From the NCBI RefSeq assembly GCF_000622225.1, contig NZ_JHWD01000004.1:248001-312000 (forward strand): a stretch of 64,000 nt of DNA, read 5' to 3'. Of the stretch, positions 16,870 to 26,731 are shown piece after piece (position 1 is the stretch's first letter; the number at the start of each line of letters is the position of its first letter). The notes under the pieces are model-generated. The model did no database searches and was not told the DNA's origin. It saw only the letters and a list, made by a program, of their open reading frames with translations. The translations under genes and the position numbers were made by a program. The DNA comes from Roseomonas mucosa ATCC BAA-692. GTDB lineage: Bacteria > Pseudomonadota > Alphaproteobacteria > Acetobacterales > Acetobacteraceae.

Positions 16870-18375
16870 ATGCCCACGTCCTCGCCCCATCCGGCCCGGC
16901 GCCCGCTCGTGATGGCCTGCATCATGGTGTCAATGTTCATGGTGGCGATCGAATCCACCATCATCGCCACCGCCATGCCGCGCATTGTCCGGCAACTCGG
17001 GGATTTCTCCCTCTATTCCTGGGTCTTCTCCGCCTTCCTGATGGCCCAGTCGGCCACCACGGTCATCTATGGCCGCCTCGCCGACATCCATGGCCGCCGC
17101 CCCGTGCTCTTCGCCGGAATCGCGGTCTTCCTGGCCGGCTCCCTGCTCTGCGGCCTCGCCTGGTCGATGCCCTCGCTGATCCTCTTCCGGCTGCTCCAGG
17201 GCTTGGGCGCCGGCGCCATCCTGCCGGTCGGCACCACCGTGGTCGGCGACCTCTACCCGCCCGAGGAACGCGCCCGGGTGCAGGGACTGCTGGCCAGCGT
17301 CTGGGCCGTCTCGGCGGTGATCGGCCCCATGGCCGGGGCGGTGCTGGTGGAGCGCGTCTCCTGGTCCTGGGTCTTCTGGATCAACATCCCCATCGGCCTC
17401 CTGACCGTCGCCGGCCTCGCCTATGCCCTGCGGGAGACGGTGGAGCGCCGCACCGCCAGCGTGGACTATCCGGGCGCGCTGATCTTCGCCGGCTGCGTCG
17501 GGGCGCTGCTGATGCTGCTGACCCTGGCCGGCGGCGACGCCTCCTGGCGCGGCCCCGGGATGCTGGTGGCCGGGCTGGCGCTGCTGGCGGGCGTGCCGCT
17601 TCTGCTCTGGCAGGAATCCCGCGTGGCCGCCCCGATGATCGCCCTGGACCTCTGGCGCGAGCGCATCATCCAGTCCGCCAACGGCGCCACCCTGCTCGCC
17701 GGGATGGGGCTGATCGGGCTCTCCGCCCTGCTGCCCGTCTATGTGCAGGGGGTGGTCGGCGCCTCGCCCCTCGCCTCCGGCTTCACCCTGACCGCCATGT
17801 CGCTCGGCTGGCCCCTGGCTGCCAGCCAGACCGGACGCATCAACCGGCACCTTGGGATGCGCAACACCACGCGGCTGGGCACCGGCCTCTTCGTGCTGGG
17901 CACCGTGCCGCTGCTTTTCCTGGATGCGGACTCGCTGCCGCCGCTGGCGGCCCTGGCCTCCTTCCTGGTCGGCCTCGGCATGGGGCTGTTCACCACCACC
18001 TGCGTGCTGCTGGTCCAGGGCAGCACCGGCTGGTCGCGCCGCGGGGCGGCCACGGCCTCCAACGTCTTCTCCCGCCTGCTGGGCAGCACGCTCGGCGTGG
18101 CCCTGCTGGGCGGCATCCTGAACCTGGGCGCGCAAAGCGCCCTGCGGGCCACGGGCAGCGCCGATTCCACCGGAAAGATCCGCAACATCCTGGGCGAGGG
18201 CGGCATGGCCGGTCCCGTCGAGCCGGCCCTGCGCGCCGCCCTGCTGCACGGGCTGCACTGGGCCTTCTGGGCCGTCTTCGCCCTGGCCGTGCTGAGCTTC
18301 CTGCTGGCGCTGCGCATCCCGCACCCGGCCGCCCAGCCCCACCTGGGCGACAGCGCCCGGCCGCAGGAGAGTTAG
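16870..18375 (+). CDS. MFS drug exporter, DHA2 (EmrB/QacA-like) family
   Basis: A 501-residue proton antiporter with about 14 predicted membrane segments, the length and topology of the DHA2 family. Seen: the loop motif GRLADIHGRRPVLFAG after TM2, GLGAGAILPVGTTVVGDL, and the WRWVFWIN-like SWSWVFWINIPIG of this family. The ATG at 16870 is chosen because it begins just before TM1. No adaptor protein (EmrA) or regulator is adjacent. Substrate cannot be read from the sequence. Confidence 0.88.
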   Translation: MPTSSPHPARRPLVMACIMVSMFMVAIESTIIATAMPRIVRQLGDFSLYSWVFSAFLMAQSATTVIYGRLADIHGRRPVLFAGIAVFLAGSLLCGLAWSMPSLILFRLLQGLGAGAILPVGTTVVGDLYPPEERARVQGLLASVWAVSAVIGPMAGAVLVERVSWSWVFWINIPIGLLTVAGLAYALRETVERRTASVDYPGALIFAGCVGALLMLLTLAGGDASWRGPGMLVAGLALLAGVPLLLWQESRVAAPMIALDLWRERIIQSANGATLLAGMGLIGLSALLPVYVQGVVGASPLASGFTLTAMSLGWPLAASQTGRINRHLGMRNTTRLGTGLFVLGTVPLLFLDADSLPPLAALASFLVGLGMGLFTTTCVLLVQGSTGWSRRGAATASNVFSRLLGSTLGVALLGGILNLGAQSALRATGSADSTGKIRNILGEGGMAGPVEPALRAALLHGLHWAFWAVFALAVLSFLLALRIPHPAAQPHLGDSARPQES

Positions 18376-18423
18376 GGACGCCGCACTCCGCGTCCGGCCG
18401 CCGGGGAAGAGGCGCTGCCTCTC

Positions 18424-18550
18424 CGCCGGAGAACCATGCTCTCAGGCGCAATCAGGCGTCAGCGAGCGCCAACTCATCGGGTCCAGGGCACGCAGTGTCC
18501 TGGCGGATAAGGGGGGCCGGGGGAAAAGGCGGAGCCTTGTCCCCCGGGGA
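18424..18550 (+). repeat. Dispersed intergenic GC-rich repeat, copy A
   Basis: Over about 125 bp this stretch matches the reverse complement of copy B at 27377-27503 with only scattered changes. Shared blocks are GCCGGAGA..ATGCTCTC, CATCAGCG.GCGCCA, GGTCCAGG..GTCCTGGCG, GGGGGG.CCGGGGGAAA and GGCGGAGCCTTG.CCCCCGGGG. Several blocks are self-complementary, so the RNA would fold into stems. It fills most of the gap between the MFS gene and the GNAT gene, which converge here, and may also act in transcription termination. Confidence 0.75.
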
Positions 18551-18607
18551 CAGAGCGACGTCGGACCACACTACGGCGGGCCTGTCCCGTGCGGACAGGC
18601 TTGTGGT

Positions 18608-19135
18608 TCAGGCGTCGCTCGGCAGGGTGCGGTCGCCGTCGCCGAGGGCGCGCTGCATGAACACCACGTCCAGCCAGCGGCCGAACTTGAGTCCGGCGGC
18701 CCGCAGCACGCCGGTCTGGCGGAAGCCCAGCGACAGGTGCAGGCCGATGGAGCCGACATTCTCGGCATCGCCGATCACCGCGAAGATCTGCCGGAATCCC
18801 GCCGCCTCGGCGCGGCTCAGCAGTTCCGCCACCAATGCCTTGCCGACGCCCTGGCCGCGGACATCGTCGCGGATATAGATCGAGTCCTCCGCTGCGAAAC
18901 GATAGGCGGAGCGGTCGCGGAACTGCGCGTAATAGGCATAGCCGACGACCTCGCCCGCCTCGTTCTCCGCCACGAGCCAGGCCCAGCCCGCCTTCTGCAC
19001 ATGCTCCAGGCGATGCCCCATCTCCACCTGGTCCGGCGCCTCCTCCTCGAAGGTCCCGGTGCCACGGGCCACGTGATGGGCATAGATGGCGGTGATCGCC
19101 AGCAGGTCGGTCGGTCGCGCGTCGCGAATAGGCAT
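18608..19135 (-). CDS. GNAT N-acetyltransferase, phosphinothricin-type (Pat/MnaT-like)
   Basis: A 175-residue acetyltransferase of the phosphinothricin/methionine-sulfone acetyltransferase group. Seen: IRDARPTDLLAITAIYAHHV at the start, GTFEEEAP, the acetyl-CoA loop VRGQGVGKALV, and GLHLSLGFRQTGVL near the C-terminus. Such enzymes acetylate the amino group of amino-acid analogues; the physiological substrate is not predictable. The start at 19135 is preferred because GGAGATCTTG precedes it; ATGs further upstream lack this. Confidence 0.85.
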   Translation of the reverse strand: MPIRDARPTDLLAITAIYAHHVARGTGTFEEEAPDQVEMGHRLEHVQKAGWAWLVAENEAGEVVGYAYYAQFRDRSAYRFAAEDSIYIRDDVRGQGVGKALVAELLSRAEAAGFRQIFAVIGDAENVGSIGLHLSLGFRQTGVLRAAGLKFGRWLDVVFMQRALGDGDRTLPSDA

Positions 19136-19329
19136 CAAGATCTCCATATTCGCGACCGAACTTGTCGGCGGGCGGTGCAGGAAACAAGCCATGCGGCCCG
19201 CGTGGCGATGTCTTTCTTTCGGGAAATCCATGAAACAGCCCTCCCGCCCAGCCCTTGCGGCCCGGGCGGGAGGGAGGCGTGGCGCCCGGGGTGTTGCGTC
19301 CCCCCACCCAGGGCGTCACGCGGGCCGCA

Positions 19330-20763
19330 TCAGCGCGCCTGGAGCAGTTCCGGCACCGACAGGAGCATGAACTCGTTGTCGTCCGCCTTGGTGAGTTGCC
19401 GGCCCGCACTGAAAGGCAGGTTGTTGTCGTTGGCCACGATGATGTGCGTGTCGTCCACCCGCGCCACGTTCTCGATCGTGAGGAAGGGGAAGGAGAAGCG
19501 GCCGGCCTCCAGCCCTGTGTCACCGCGCTGCCGCGCCAGCCCCTTGGGGTCGCGGATCGCCATCAGGTCGATGCCGCCGATGCGGCGGATCTCGCCGTCG
19601 CCCTCGTCCGCCCCCATGTCCACCAGCGTGATCCGCTTCACCCGCGCCGGGGCGGCGAAACAGGCCGGCGGCTTCGCCCCGCCGGTGCAGGCGCGGGAAG
19701 GATCGCCCTCGCCATCGTCACGCTCGATCACCAGCGCGCGGCTGTCGTCGATGAAGTTGAAGTCGCCGATCGACACGGCACCCTCCGAGAGCCGGAAGCG
19801 CTTCGAGCGGCCCGTCCAGTCCCCCTTCTCCAGCGAGAATTCCAGCACCCGCAGGAAGTTCCCCTCGCCCTGGTCGCTGCCAGGCTTGAAGAGCGGCTTC
19901 TCCAGCAGCGCCCAGAGCGTCTTGCCGTCCGGCGTCAGCGCCATGCCCTCGAAACCGCCCGAGCGGCGCGAGCGGAAGGGCAGCACGCCGTTCGGCGTCG
20001 CCGCGGTGCCCAGCGCGGGGTTGTCGGGCGACATCAGCACCTGCCCGTCCAGCTTCGTCTCCACCACGCGGCGGACGCGGCCCTCGCGGTCCACATGCAC
20101 CAGGAAGGGGCCGAACTCCTCGCCGATCCAGAAGCCGTCGGCCACGGGCTGGATGCTTTCCGGGTCGAAATCCGCCCCGGTCAGGTAGCGACGGTCCGTC
20201 GCCTCATGGGTGATCCGGAAGGGCACCTTCCGCTCGGGGTCGGACAGGAAGACCGTCTGCTCCACCTGCACCGCGCCCGTCGCGAAATCCGGTCGGATCT
20301 TGCGGAAGGCCAGCAGCGCGTCGGAGCTGTTGCGCTTGTTGCCGAAGCCGTTGTCGGTCAGCACCCAATAGGCGCCGGGCTCGCCCGCCACCGGCTTGAT
20401 GCCGGAGAAGCCCTGCACCGGCTGCCCCTGGAAGGGCAGCGAGAGGCCGCTCGGCCGGCCATCGGGCGCCGGGCCGGTGGTGCCGGGAATGCTGCCGGCC
20501 TGGTCGGTCCGCAGGTTGCCCGGGCCGGTGAAGCGCCCCGACATCCGCGCCTCGGCCGGCGCATCGCCGGGAGGCGGGACCAGGGTATTGGCCGGCAGCA
20601 CGGCATGGCCGGTCAGCACCGCCTCGAAGTTCTGCTCCGCCGCCTGTCCCTGGCCGGGCAGGGCCAGGGCGGCAGTCACGAGGCCGCCCAGCAGCAGGGC
20701 ACGGAGGGAGGCGCGGAAAGTTCCGCGGTTGAAGTTCGGCAAGCGAATCGCCCCTGTTCTCAT
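19330..20763 (-). CDS. Exported esterase-like phytase-domain protein
   Basis: A 477-residue protein with an N-terminal export signal (SLRALLLGGLVTAALALPGQGQA) and the esterase-like domain of phytase family (PF13449 type), a predicted beta-propeller. Seen: GFSGIKPV and YWVLTDNGFG near residues 125-150, DFDPESIQP, FWIGEEFGPFLVHVDREGR, and GFEGMALTPDGKTLWAL, all typical. It is probably periplasmic. Family members are linked to phosphorus release or are uncharacterised, so the exact activity is open. The chosen ATG gives a clean signal peptide. Confidence 0.82.
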   Translation of the reverse strand: MRTGAIRLPNFNRGTFRASLRALLLGGLVTAALALPGQGQAAEQNFEAVLTGHAVLPANTLVPPPGDAPAEARMSGRFTGPGNLRTDQAGSIPGTTGPAPDGRPSGLSLPFQGQPVQGFSGIKPVAGEPGAYWVLTDNGFGNKRNSSDALLAFRKIRPDFATGAVQVEQTVFLSDPERKVPFRITHEATDRRYLTGADFDPESIQPVADGFWIGEEFGPFLVHVDREGRVRRVVETKLDGQVLMSPDNPALGTAATPNGVLPFRSRRSGGFEGMALTPDGKTLWALLEKPLFKPGSDQGEGNFLRVLEFSLEKGDWTGRSKRFRLSEGAVSIGDFNFIDDSRALVIERDDGEGDPSRACTGGAKPPACFAAPARVKRITLVDMGADEGDGEIRRIGGIDLMAIRDPKGLARQRGDTGLEAGRFSFPFLTIENVARVDDTHIIVANDNNLPFSAGRQLTKADDNEFMLLSVPELLQAR

Positions 20764-20875
20764 GGGGCGGCGCTTAGCCTCCGCAGGCTGCAAACCGGTG
20801 ACAGAAGCATGACACCGGAATGACGCAGGCTCCATGTTGGATCATGCCGGGCCGGGGCGACCGGCGGCACGCCTG

Positions 20876-21592
20876 TCAGGGGGCGGGATTCGTGCCGGCG
20901 ATCTCGCCCATCGACCGGCGCGGACGCCCCGCATGGTCCCAGTTGGAATCATCGAGCCAGGCGGCGATCGCCTCCCGCCGCGCCGGCCACTCATCCTCCA
21001 GGATCGAGAACCAGGCGGTGTCGCGCGACCGGCCCTTCACGATCTTCACGCTGCGCAGCGTGCCCTCATAGGTGAAGCCCAGCCGTTCCGCCGCCCGGCG
21101 CGAGGGGGCATTCAGCGCATGGCACTTCCAGGTCAGCCGGCGATAACCGAGATCGTCCATGGCATGGCGCATCAGCAGGAACATCGCCTCGGTGGCCGCG
21201 CGGGTCCGCTGCAGCCGGGGGCCGAACCAGATGTTGCCCAGTTCGATATGCGCGTCGGCCGGAAAGATCTCCATCAGGGTCAGCCAGCCATCGGCCGTGC
21301 CGGTGCGGTGCTGCCGGATGGCCCAGGCGATGGGGTCGTGCTGGCTGGCGAGGCCGGCCACGTGGCGGCGCATCGCCTCCTCGTCCCGGAATGGGCCATA
21401 GCCCAGATAGGCCCAGGCATCCTCGGCATTCGTCGCCGCCCGGAACAGGTCCGGGGCGTGGCGGGGATGCAGCGGCTCCAGATCCACATTCTGCCCGTGG
21501 TGCGGGATCCGGGATGGCAGCGGGCGGGGGGTGTCGTCCACGACAGGCCCCAGCGGAGGCCCCTGACGTGAAACGGTGGATGGCGTGATCAT
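20876..21592 (-). CDS. GNAT N-acetyltransferase, RimJ/RimL-like
   Basis: A 238-residue acetyltransferase of the RimJ/L type. Seen: VDLEPLHPRHAPDLFRA, YGPFRDEEAMRRHV, a GNIWFGPRLQRTRAATEAM acetyl-CoA-binding region (degenerate relative to the usual RGxG), and NAPSRRAAERLGFTYEGTLR with the usual end of the fold. Similar proteins modify free amino acids or protein N-termini. An AGGA about ten bases upstream supports the ATG at 21592. It stands apart, with the phytase-like gene following on the same strand after 112 bp. Confidence 0.83.
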   Translation of the reverse strand: MITPSTVSRQGPPLGPVVDDTPRPLPSRIPHHGQNVDLEPLHPRHAPDLFRAATNAEDAWAYLGYGPFRDEEAMRRHVAGLASQHDPIAWAIRQHRTGTADGWLTLMEIFPADAHIELGNIWFGPRLQRTRAATEAMFLLMRHAMDDLGYRRLTWKCHALNAPSRRAAERLGFTYEGTLRSVKIVKGRSRDTAWFSILEDEWPARREAIAAWLDDSNWDHAGRPRRSMGEIAGTNPAP

Positions 21593-21661
21593 CGGGACGT
21601 GATCCTGGCGCCGAAGCGGCACTTCGGCAATGCGCCGCGACAGGAGCCGTTCCGGCAAGGA

Positions 21662-22019
21662 TCAGGCAAGGATATTCACCTGCGAGGCAGCCGCGGTGAG
21701 CTTGGTCTGGGCCTGGGCCACGGCCTGCTGGGCCTGGGTCAACGCCGCCTGGTCCTCGGCGGTCCGGCTCGCGCTCGCCTGCGCCTGCTGGTCGGCGGCA
21801 AGTTGCTGCTGCGCCCTCGCCTCCTCGGCCTTTGCCTCTTGCACGGCGGCCTCGAGTTCCGAGGTGTCGCTGCCGCCCTGGCTGGCCCCTGCGGCGCCGC
21901 CCGGCGACGCGCCGGTGGCAGCGCCGGAGGAGGCCGCCTGGGTGGCGCCGGTCCTCGCATTGCTGGCGGAAAGGCAGCGGATAGCCCTGCGTGCCCGTGG
22001 TGGCGGTGATGCTGGTCAT
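21662..22019 (-). pseudogene. Small alanine/glutamine-rich protein gene with apparent frameshift
   Basis: An ATG at 22019 has an ideal GGGAGG eight bases upstream and encodes MTSITATTGTQGYPL, but that frame then turns arginine-rich and non-protein-like. Shifting by one base near 21970-21978 opens a plausible continuation (SASNARTGATQAASSG..., then a helical Ala/Gln/Glu-rich segment ending SQVNILA at 21662). The shifted frame has no start of its own except a GTG at 21844. So this is either a real frameshift, a sequencing error in the CTGCCTTTCC stretch, or a 60-residue protein from 21844. The intact product would be about 118 residues, perhaps a coiled coil. Family unknown. Confidence 0.4.
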
Positions 22020-22260
22020 GGCCAAGGCCTCCCGCGCCCGCCCCATGGCCGAGAACCCCTCCGGCCGGACCCGGCACGCGGTGCAAGGGACCATGCGGAG
22101 GTTGAGGAAGCGTGAAGATGCGCCCCATGAGATGCCCCCGTGACCGGCCGGGGCGGAAGCCATCCCCGCCCGCGGCATTGCGAATATACGTAAACCACAG
22201 GGCAGGAACGTTCATTCCACGTTGCCTTCCGTGGCGCGGCACCCCATAGCTTCCGGCGCC

Positions 22261-23052
22261 ATGAACGCCCCCGCACCCAACGCCGCCTTCTTCCACGAGA
22301 CGGTCCTGTCCGTGCATCACTGGACCGACCAGCTCTTCTCCTTCCGCACGACACGCGACCAGGGCCTGCGCTTCCAGGCCGGGCAGTTCGTGATGATCGG
22401 CCTGATGGTCGAGGGGCGGCCGCTGCTGCGCGCCTATTCCATCGCCTCCGCCCCCTGGGACGAGGAGCTGGACTTCCTGTCCATCAAGGTGCCGGACGGA
22501 CCGCTCACCTCCCGCCTGCAGCACCTGCAGCCGGGCGACAAGATCCTGGTCGGGCGCAAGCCGGTCGGCACGCTGATCCTGAGCAACCTGCGCCCCGGCA
22601 AGACCCTCTGGCTGCTCTCCACCGGCACCGGCCTCGCCCCCTTCCTGAGCCTGATCCGCGAGCCCGAGGCCTATGACCAGTATGAGCGTGTCGTGGTGGT
22701 CCATGGCGTGCGCCAGGTGGACGAGCTGGCCCATCGCGCGCTGATCGAGGAGGAGCTGAAGGAGCACGAGTTCCTCGGCGAGGTGATCGGCGACAAGCTG
22801 CTCTACTATCCGACCGTGACGCGCGAACCCTTCCGCAACCAGGGCCGCGTCACCGACCTGATCACCTCCGACAAGATCACCGGCGATCTCGGCCTGCCGC
22901 CGATCTCGCCGGAGCATGACCGCGTCATGCTCTGCGGCAGCCCGGAGATGCTGGCCGATTGCCGCAAGATCCTGGAGGGGCGCGGCTTCCGCGAAGGCAG
23001 CCAGCACGAGCCGGGCGAGTTCGTGATCGAGAAGGCCTTCGTCGAGAAGTAG
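22261..23052 (+). CDS. fpr: Ferredoxin--NADP+ reductase (Fpr)
   Basis: A 263-residue FAD enzyme exchanging electrons between NADPH and ferredoxin or flavodoxin. Seen: the FAD-binding RAYSIAS motif near residue 60, GDKILVGRKPVGTL, the NADP-binding STGTGLAPFLSLI, and VMLCGSPEML with a C-terminal FVIEKAFVEK, all of the bacterial-type Fpr subfamily. The start is the ATG at 22261, giving the usual family length. It is monocistronic and ends at a strong bidirectional hairpin. Confidence 0.94.
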   Translation: MNAPAPNAAFFHETVLSVHHWTDQLFSFRTTRDQGLRFQAGQFVMIGLMVEGRPLLRAYSIASAPWDEELDFLSIKVPDGPLTSRLQHLQPGDKILVGRKPVGTLILSNLRPGKTLWLLSTGTGLAPFLSLIREPEAYDQYERVVVVHGVRQVDELAHRALIEEELKEHEFLGEVIGDKLLYYPTVTREPFRNQGRVTDLITSDKITGDLGLPPISPEHDRVMLCGSPEMLADCRKILEGRGFREGSQHEPGEFVIEKAFVEK

Positions 23053-23073
23053 CCGCTCGCCATCGGAAGAAAA

Positions 23074-23113
23074 CGGAAAAGGGGGATGGCCGGCGGGCCA
23101 TCCCCCTTTTCCG
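23074..23113. terminator. Bidirectional terminator between fpr and actP
   Basis: An exact 18-bp inverted repeat (23074-23091 and 23096-23113) with a GGCG loop. Each arm ends in a run of four A or T outside a G5/C5 and ATGG/CCAT core, so both strands give a stem followed by U residues. It lies 21 bp after the fpr stop and 48 bp after the actP stop on the opposite strand, and serves both convergent genes. Confidence 0.9.
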
Positions 23114-23160
23114 TTCCTGCCGCCCGGGACCGGGGAGGAATACCCTCCCCGGCCGCGCGG

Positions 23161-24855
23161 TCAGTGGACGTGGGCCCCGGAAGCACCGATCCCGGTCTCC
23201 GAACGCACGTACTGCGCGTCGAAGGACGCGATCTCGCGCCGTGCCCGCAGGCTGTTGTCCATCTTCGAGAAGGCCCAGATCCCCGCGAAGGCCAGCGGCA
23301 TCGAGAAGATCGCCGGGTTGTCGTAGGGGAAGAGCGCGGCGGCATGGTGGAAGGTGTCCACCCAGACCGCCTTGCTCAGCACCACCATCACCACCGCCGC
23401 GACAAGGCCGAGCAGGCCGCCGCAGAGCGCGCCCGTGGTGGTGGTGCCGCGCCACATGGTGGACATCAGCAGCACGGGGAAGTTGCAGCTCGCCGCCACG
23501 GCGAAGGCGAGGCCCACCATGAAGGCGACGTTCTGGTTCTCGAAGATATAGCCGAGATAGATGGCGACGAGGCCGATCACCACGGCGGAGATCTTCGACA
23601 GCCGCACCTCCTTCTTCTCGGTGGCGCGGCCGCGGGCGATCACGCTGGCATAGAGGTCGTGGCTGACCGCCGAGGCGCCCGAGAGCGTCAGGCCCGCGAC
23701 CACGGCCAGGATGGTGGCGAAGGCCACGGCGGAGATGAAGCCCAGGAAGAGCGAGCCGCCCACCGCGTTGGCCAGGTGCACCGCCGCCATGTTGGTGCCG
23801 CCCAGAAGGCCGGTGATCTTGTTGTAAACGCCCGATGCCCCGTTGGTGTAGTAGACCGGGTCGTTCATCAGGAAGGTGATGGCGCCAAAGCCGATGATGA
23901 AGGTCAGGATGTAGAAATAGGCGATCAGCCCGGTCGCGTAGAAGACTGACTTGCGCGCCGCCTGCGCGTTCGACACCGTGAAGAAGCGCATCAGGATATG
24001 CGGCAGCCCGGCCGTGCCGAACATCAGCGCGAGGCCCAGCGAGATCGCCGAGACCGGGTCCGCGACCATGTTGCCCGGCGCCATGATGCTGACGCCCGAC
24101 GGGTGCACCTGCACGGCGGCGGCGAACATGCGCTCCGGGTTGAAGCCGAAATGCCAGAGCACGGCGAGCGCCATGAAGGTGGCGCCGACCAGCAGCAGGC
24201 AGGCCTTGATGATCTGCACCCAGGTCGTGGCCTTCATGCCGCCGAAGGCCACATAGACGATCATCAGCAGCCCGACGATCACCACCGCGTACAGGTATTG
24301 CAGCCCGAAGAGCAGCTGGATCAGCTTGCCCGCCCCCACCATCTGCGCGATCAGGTAGAAGGCCACCACCACCAGCGTGCCGCTGGCCGAGAGGATGCGG
24401 ATGCTGGTCTGGTCGAGGCGGAAGGAGGCGACGTCGGCGAAGGTGAACTTGCCGAGGTTCCTCAGCCGCTCCGCGATCAGGAACAGCACGATGGGCCAGC
24501 CGACCAGGAAGCCGATGGAATAGATCAGCCCGTCGAAGCCGCTGGCGAAGACCAGGCCGGAGATGCCGAGGAAGGAAGCCGCCGACATGTAGTCTCCGGC
24601 GATGGCCAGCCCGTTCTGGAAGCCGGTGATGCCGCCGCCCGCCGCGTAGAAGTCGGAGGCTGAACGGTTCTGCGAGGCGACGCGGTAGGTGATCACCAGC
24701 GTCATCGCCACGAAGGCGACGAACATGACGATCGCCGCCCAGTTCAGCGCCTGGCGCTGCACCGGCCCGGAGATCGCGTCCGCGGCCCAGGCCATGCCGC
24801 CGAGGCCGAGGGCGAGCGTCCCGGCCGTGACGGTGAGGAGCTTGAGGAGGCGCAT
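23161..24855 (-). CDS. actP: Cation/acetate symporter ActP
   Basis: A 564-residue sodium:solute symporter family protein that takes up acetate and related short carboxylates. Seen: a cleavable signal at 1-24, about 13 membrane segments, [21 protein letters not shown], and [16 protein letters not shown], the signature of this family. Its ATG overlaps the stop of the upstream DUF485 gene (ATGA), the classic yjcH-actP pairing. Transcription ends at the shared hairpin. Confidence 0.93.
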   Translation of the reverse strand: MRLLKLLTVTAGTLALGLGGMAWAADAISGPVQRQALNWAAIVMFVAFVAMTLVITYRVASQNRSASDFYAAGGGITGFQNGLAIAGDYMSAASFLGISGLVFASGFDGLIYSIGFLVGWPIVLFLIAERLRNLGKFTFADVASFRLDQTSIRILSASGTLVVVAFYLIAQMVGAGKLIQLLFGLQYLYAVVIVGLLMIVYVAFGGMKATTWVQIIKACLLLVGATFMALAVLWHFGFNPERMFAAAVQVHPSGVSIMAPGNMVADPVSAISLGLALMFGTAGLPHILMRFFTVSNAQAARKSVFYATGLIAYFYILTFIIGFGAITFLMNDPVYYTNGASGVYNKITGLLGGTNMAAVHLANAVGGSLFLGFISAVAFATILAVVAGLTLSGASAVSHDLYASVIARGRATEKKEVRLSKISAVVIGLVAIYLGYIFENQNVAFMVGLAFAVAASCNFPVLLMSTMWRGTTTTGALCGGLLGLVAAVVMVVLSKAVWVDTFHHAAALFPYDNPAIFSMPLAFAGIWAFSKMDNSLRARREIASFDAQYVRSETGIGASGAHVH

Positions 24856-25217
24856 CAGCGGCCGAGCTCCTGGCGCAAACGCTGCGTCATCTCGTCGAAG
24901 CGCGTGTTGGCGCGCGCGACATAGATGCCGGTCAGCACGAAGGCCGAGACGATGACCACCAGGCCCAGGATGATCCCCGTGGAGGTAGCACCCCCGGCGA
25001 TCGGGGTGGCCATCAGCCCATGGGCGAAGGCCACGAGCAGGATGAAGCCCAGATAGATCACCAGCATCACGATGGAGAGCGTCCAGGCGAAGCCGGATCG
25101 GGCCTTGACCAGTTCCTGGAAGGTCGGGTTGCGCAGGATGCGGTTGACCTCGCTGTCCCCGGCATCGGCCCCGGCGGCATCGGTGACGGGTATCGTGGTT
25201 CCCAGCGGGATCGCCAT
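24855..25217 (-). CDS. yjcH: DUF485 inner-membrane protein (YjcH family)
   Basis: A 120-residue protein with two membrane helices (about 50-70 and 86-108). Seen: [20 protein letters not shown], the DUF485 hallmark, and a C-terminal [18 protein letters not shown]. YjcH-type proteins accompany acetate symporters and probably help their assembly or function. AGGAAACATA before the ATG fixes the start, and its stop overlaps the actP start. The 234 bp upstream, lacking any convincing gene, should hold the promoter. Confidence 0.9.
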   Translation of the reverse strand: MAIPLGTTIPVTDAAGADAGDSEVNRILRNPTFQELVKARSGFAWTLSIVMLVIYLGFILLVAFAHGLMATPIAGGATSTGIILGLVVIVSAFVLTGIYVARANTRFDEMTQRLRQELGR

Positions 25218-25451
25218 TATGTTTCCTCGATTCGCGGGTCTGTGGCCCGTTTTCCTGTGGCGGTTTTCAGAGTGGCCGGCCTCGCGGGCTCTGCCCGCAG
25301 AAGGCGCTCTGGTTCGGACCTTGCCATGTTCGTTCGGCATGGCGACAGGGTCAATCGCGAAAAGGGCCGAGGACCCCTCTCTGCGGCAGCGTGGCGTGCG
25401 ATCGCCCAGCGAAACTGTTTCAGAAACGCGACACATTCCGGACCGGCAAGG

Positions 25452-26576
25452 TCAAGGATCCCGCCCCTTCCCATCTTGGCCCTTCTCACCCCGGGCCTCC
25501 CCGTCTTGGCCCTCCCCGCTCCGGTCTGCCCACAGCCATCCCAGCAGGTCCACCGCGACGGCGATGCCGCTGCCCACCAGCGTCGCCAGGATGCGGTGGC
25601 TCGCCGCCTCCGGCTCCGGCATGGCCACCAGGGCGAGCAGGAAGACCACATAGGCGCTGATCGCGGTGGAAAGCGCGGCGTAGTTCACCCTTTGCAGGGC
25701 ATAGCTGGCCCAGGCCATGGCCAGGATCAGCAGCGCCAGGGCCCATGGGCCAGGCTGGAGCATCGCCGCCACCAGAGTCGCGCCCCCTGCCCCCAGCAGG
25801 GTGCCGGCCACTCTTTGCAGACCGCGGGAATAGGTCTCATCCAGCTTCGGCTTCAGCACCATCACCGCGGTCATCGGAGCCCAGTAGCCGTTCGGCAGGT
25901 TCGCCAGATGGCTGGCCAGCACGGCTCCCATGGCGGCGCAGGCGAGCCGCAGCGCATAGCCCTGGTCCGGATTCCGGCGGCTGGCGAGGAGGCGCAGGGA
26001 TTCCAGCAGTTCCGGGATCTGCAGGTCGGAAGGCCAGCTCCGGGGCGAGGGCAGGTAGCGCCGGCAGGCCACCAGGATCACCCACTGCAGGGCGCCACCC
26101 ACCAGGATCAGGCCCCCGCGGCCCAGCGCGTTCTCCAGGCTGGCCGGAAAGGCGCTGGCCACCGCCAGCGCGATGTTCCATTGCAACCCCAGCCACCAGG
26201 CACCGATCCCGGCCGCCGTCAGCAGGCCGCAGGCCGCCGCCCAGAGGCCGCTGATCAGGAGAAGCAGCGGCAGCCACTGTCCCGCCAGGGAGCCCACGGT
26301 GGCCGAGGCCGCCATCCCCAGCATCGCCACCAGCATCGGCATCGCCCAGCCGCGCGAGAAGCGCTGCAACGCGCCGAAGCCAACGGTCATGGCGCCGCTG
26401 GCCGCCACCAGCCCATCCGACGGGCGTCCGCTCAGCAACCCGGCGACCAGAACCAGCGCCAGCGCCGGCAGGCAGAGCCAGGCGATGCGGATCTGCCGGG
26501 CCTTCCAATCCAGGTGGAATATCGTGCCTGGCGGCTGGAGGTCCGGCAGGCGGCGCTGGCGGAAAAATCCAGGCAT
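25452..26576 (-). CDS. FUSC-family membrane protein
   Basis: A 374-residue protein with two blocks of membrane segments, the fusaric acid resistance-like fold. Seen: the second block begins near YALRLACAAMGAVLASHL and contains NGYWAPMTAVMVLKPKLDETYSRGLQRVAGTLLGA (pieces of one motif), the conserved FUSC core. Relatives export aromatic acids or are uncharacterised. It lacks the cytoplasmic insert of the larger PET-type exporters. The C-terminal tail is Gly/Glu-rich and low in complexity. It is divergent from the nitroreductase gene across 155 bp. Confidence 0.8.
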   Translation of the reverse strand: MPGFFRQRRLPDLQPPGTIFHLDWKARQIRIAWLCLPALALVLVAGLLSGRPSDGLVAASGAMTVGFGALQRFSRGWAMPMLVAMLGMAASATVGSLAGQWLPLLLLISGLWAAACGLLTAAGIGAWWLGLQWNIALAVASAFPASLENALGRGGLILVGGALQWVILVACRRYLPSPRSWPSDLQIPELLESLRLLASRRNPDQGYALRLACAAMGAVLASHLANLPNGYWAPMTAVMVLKPKLDETYSRGLQRVAGTLLGAGGATLVAAMLQPGPWALALLILAMAWASYALQRVNYAALSTAISAYVVFLLALVAMPEPEAASHRILATLVGSGIAVAVDLLGWLWADRSGEGQDGEARGEKGQDGKGRDP

Positions 26577-26731
26577 GGTCCCCCGGCCGGTGCTTCCAGG
26601 CAAAAGACCTGCCGGGACGCTTCGTTGCAAGCGGCGGTTTGCGCAGTGGCGGGAAAGGCGCAAAAAAGACCGTACCGGTCTGGAACGCCCGCTGCCGGTC
26701 CTGCCCGCCGCCACTACCCGGGAACCCCGCG

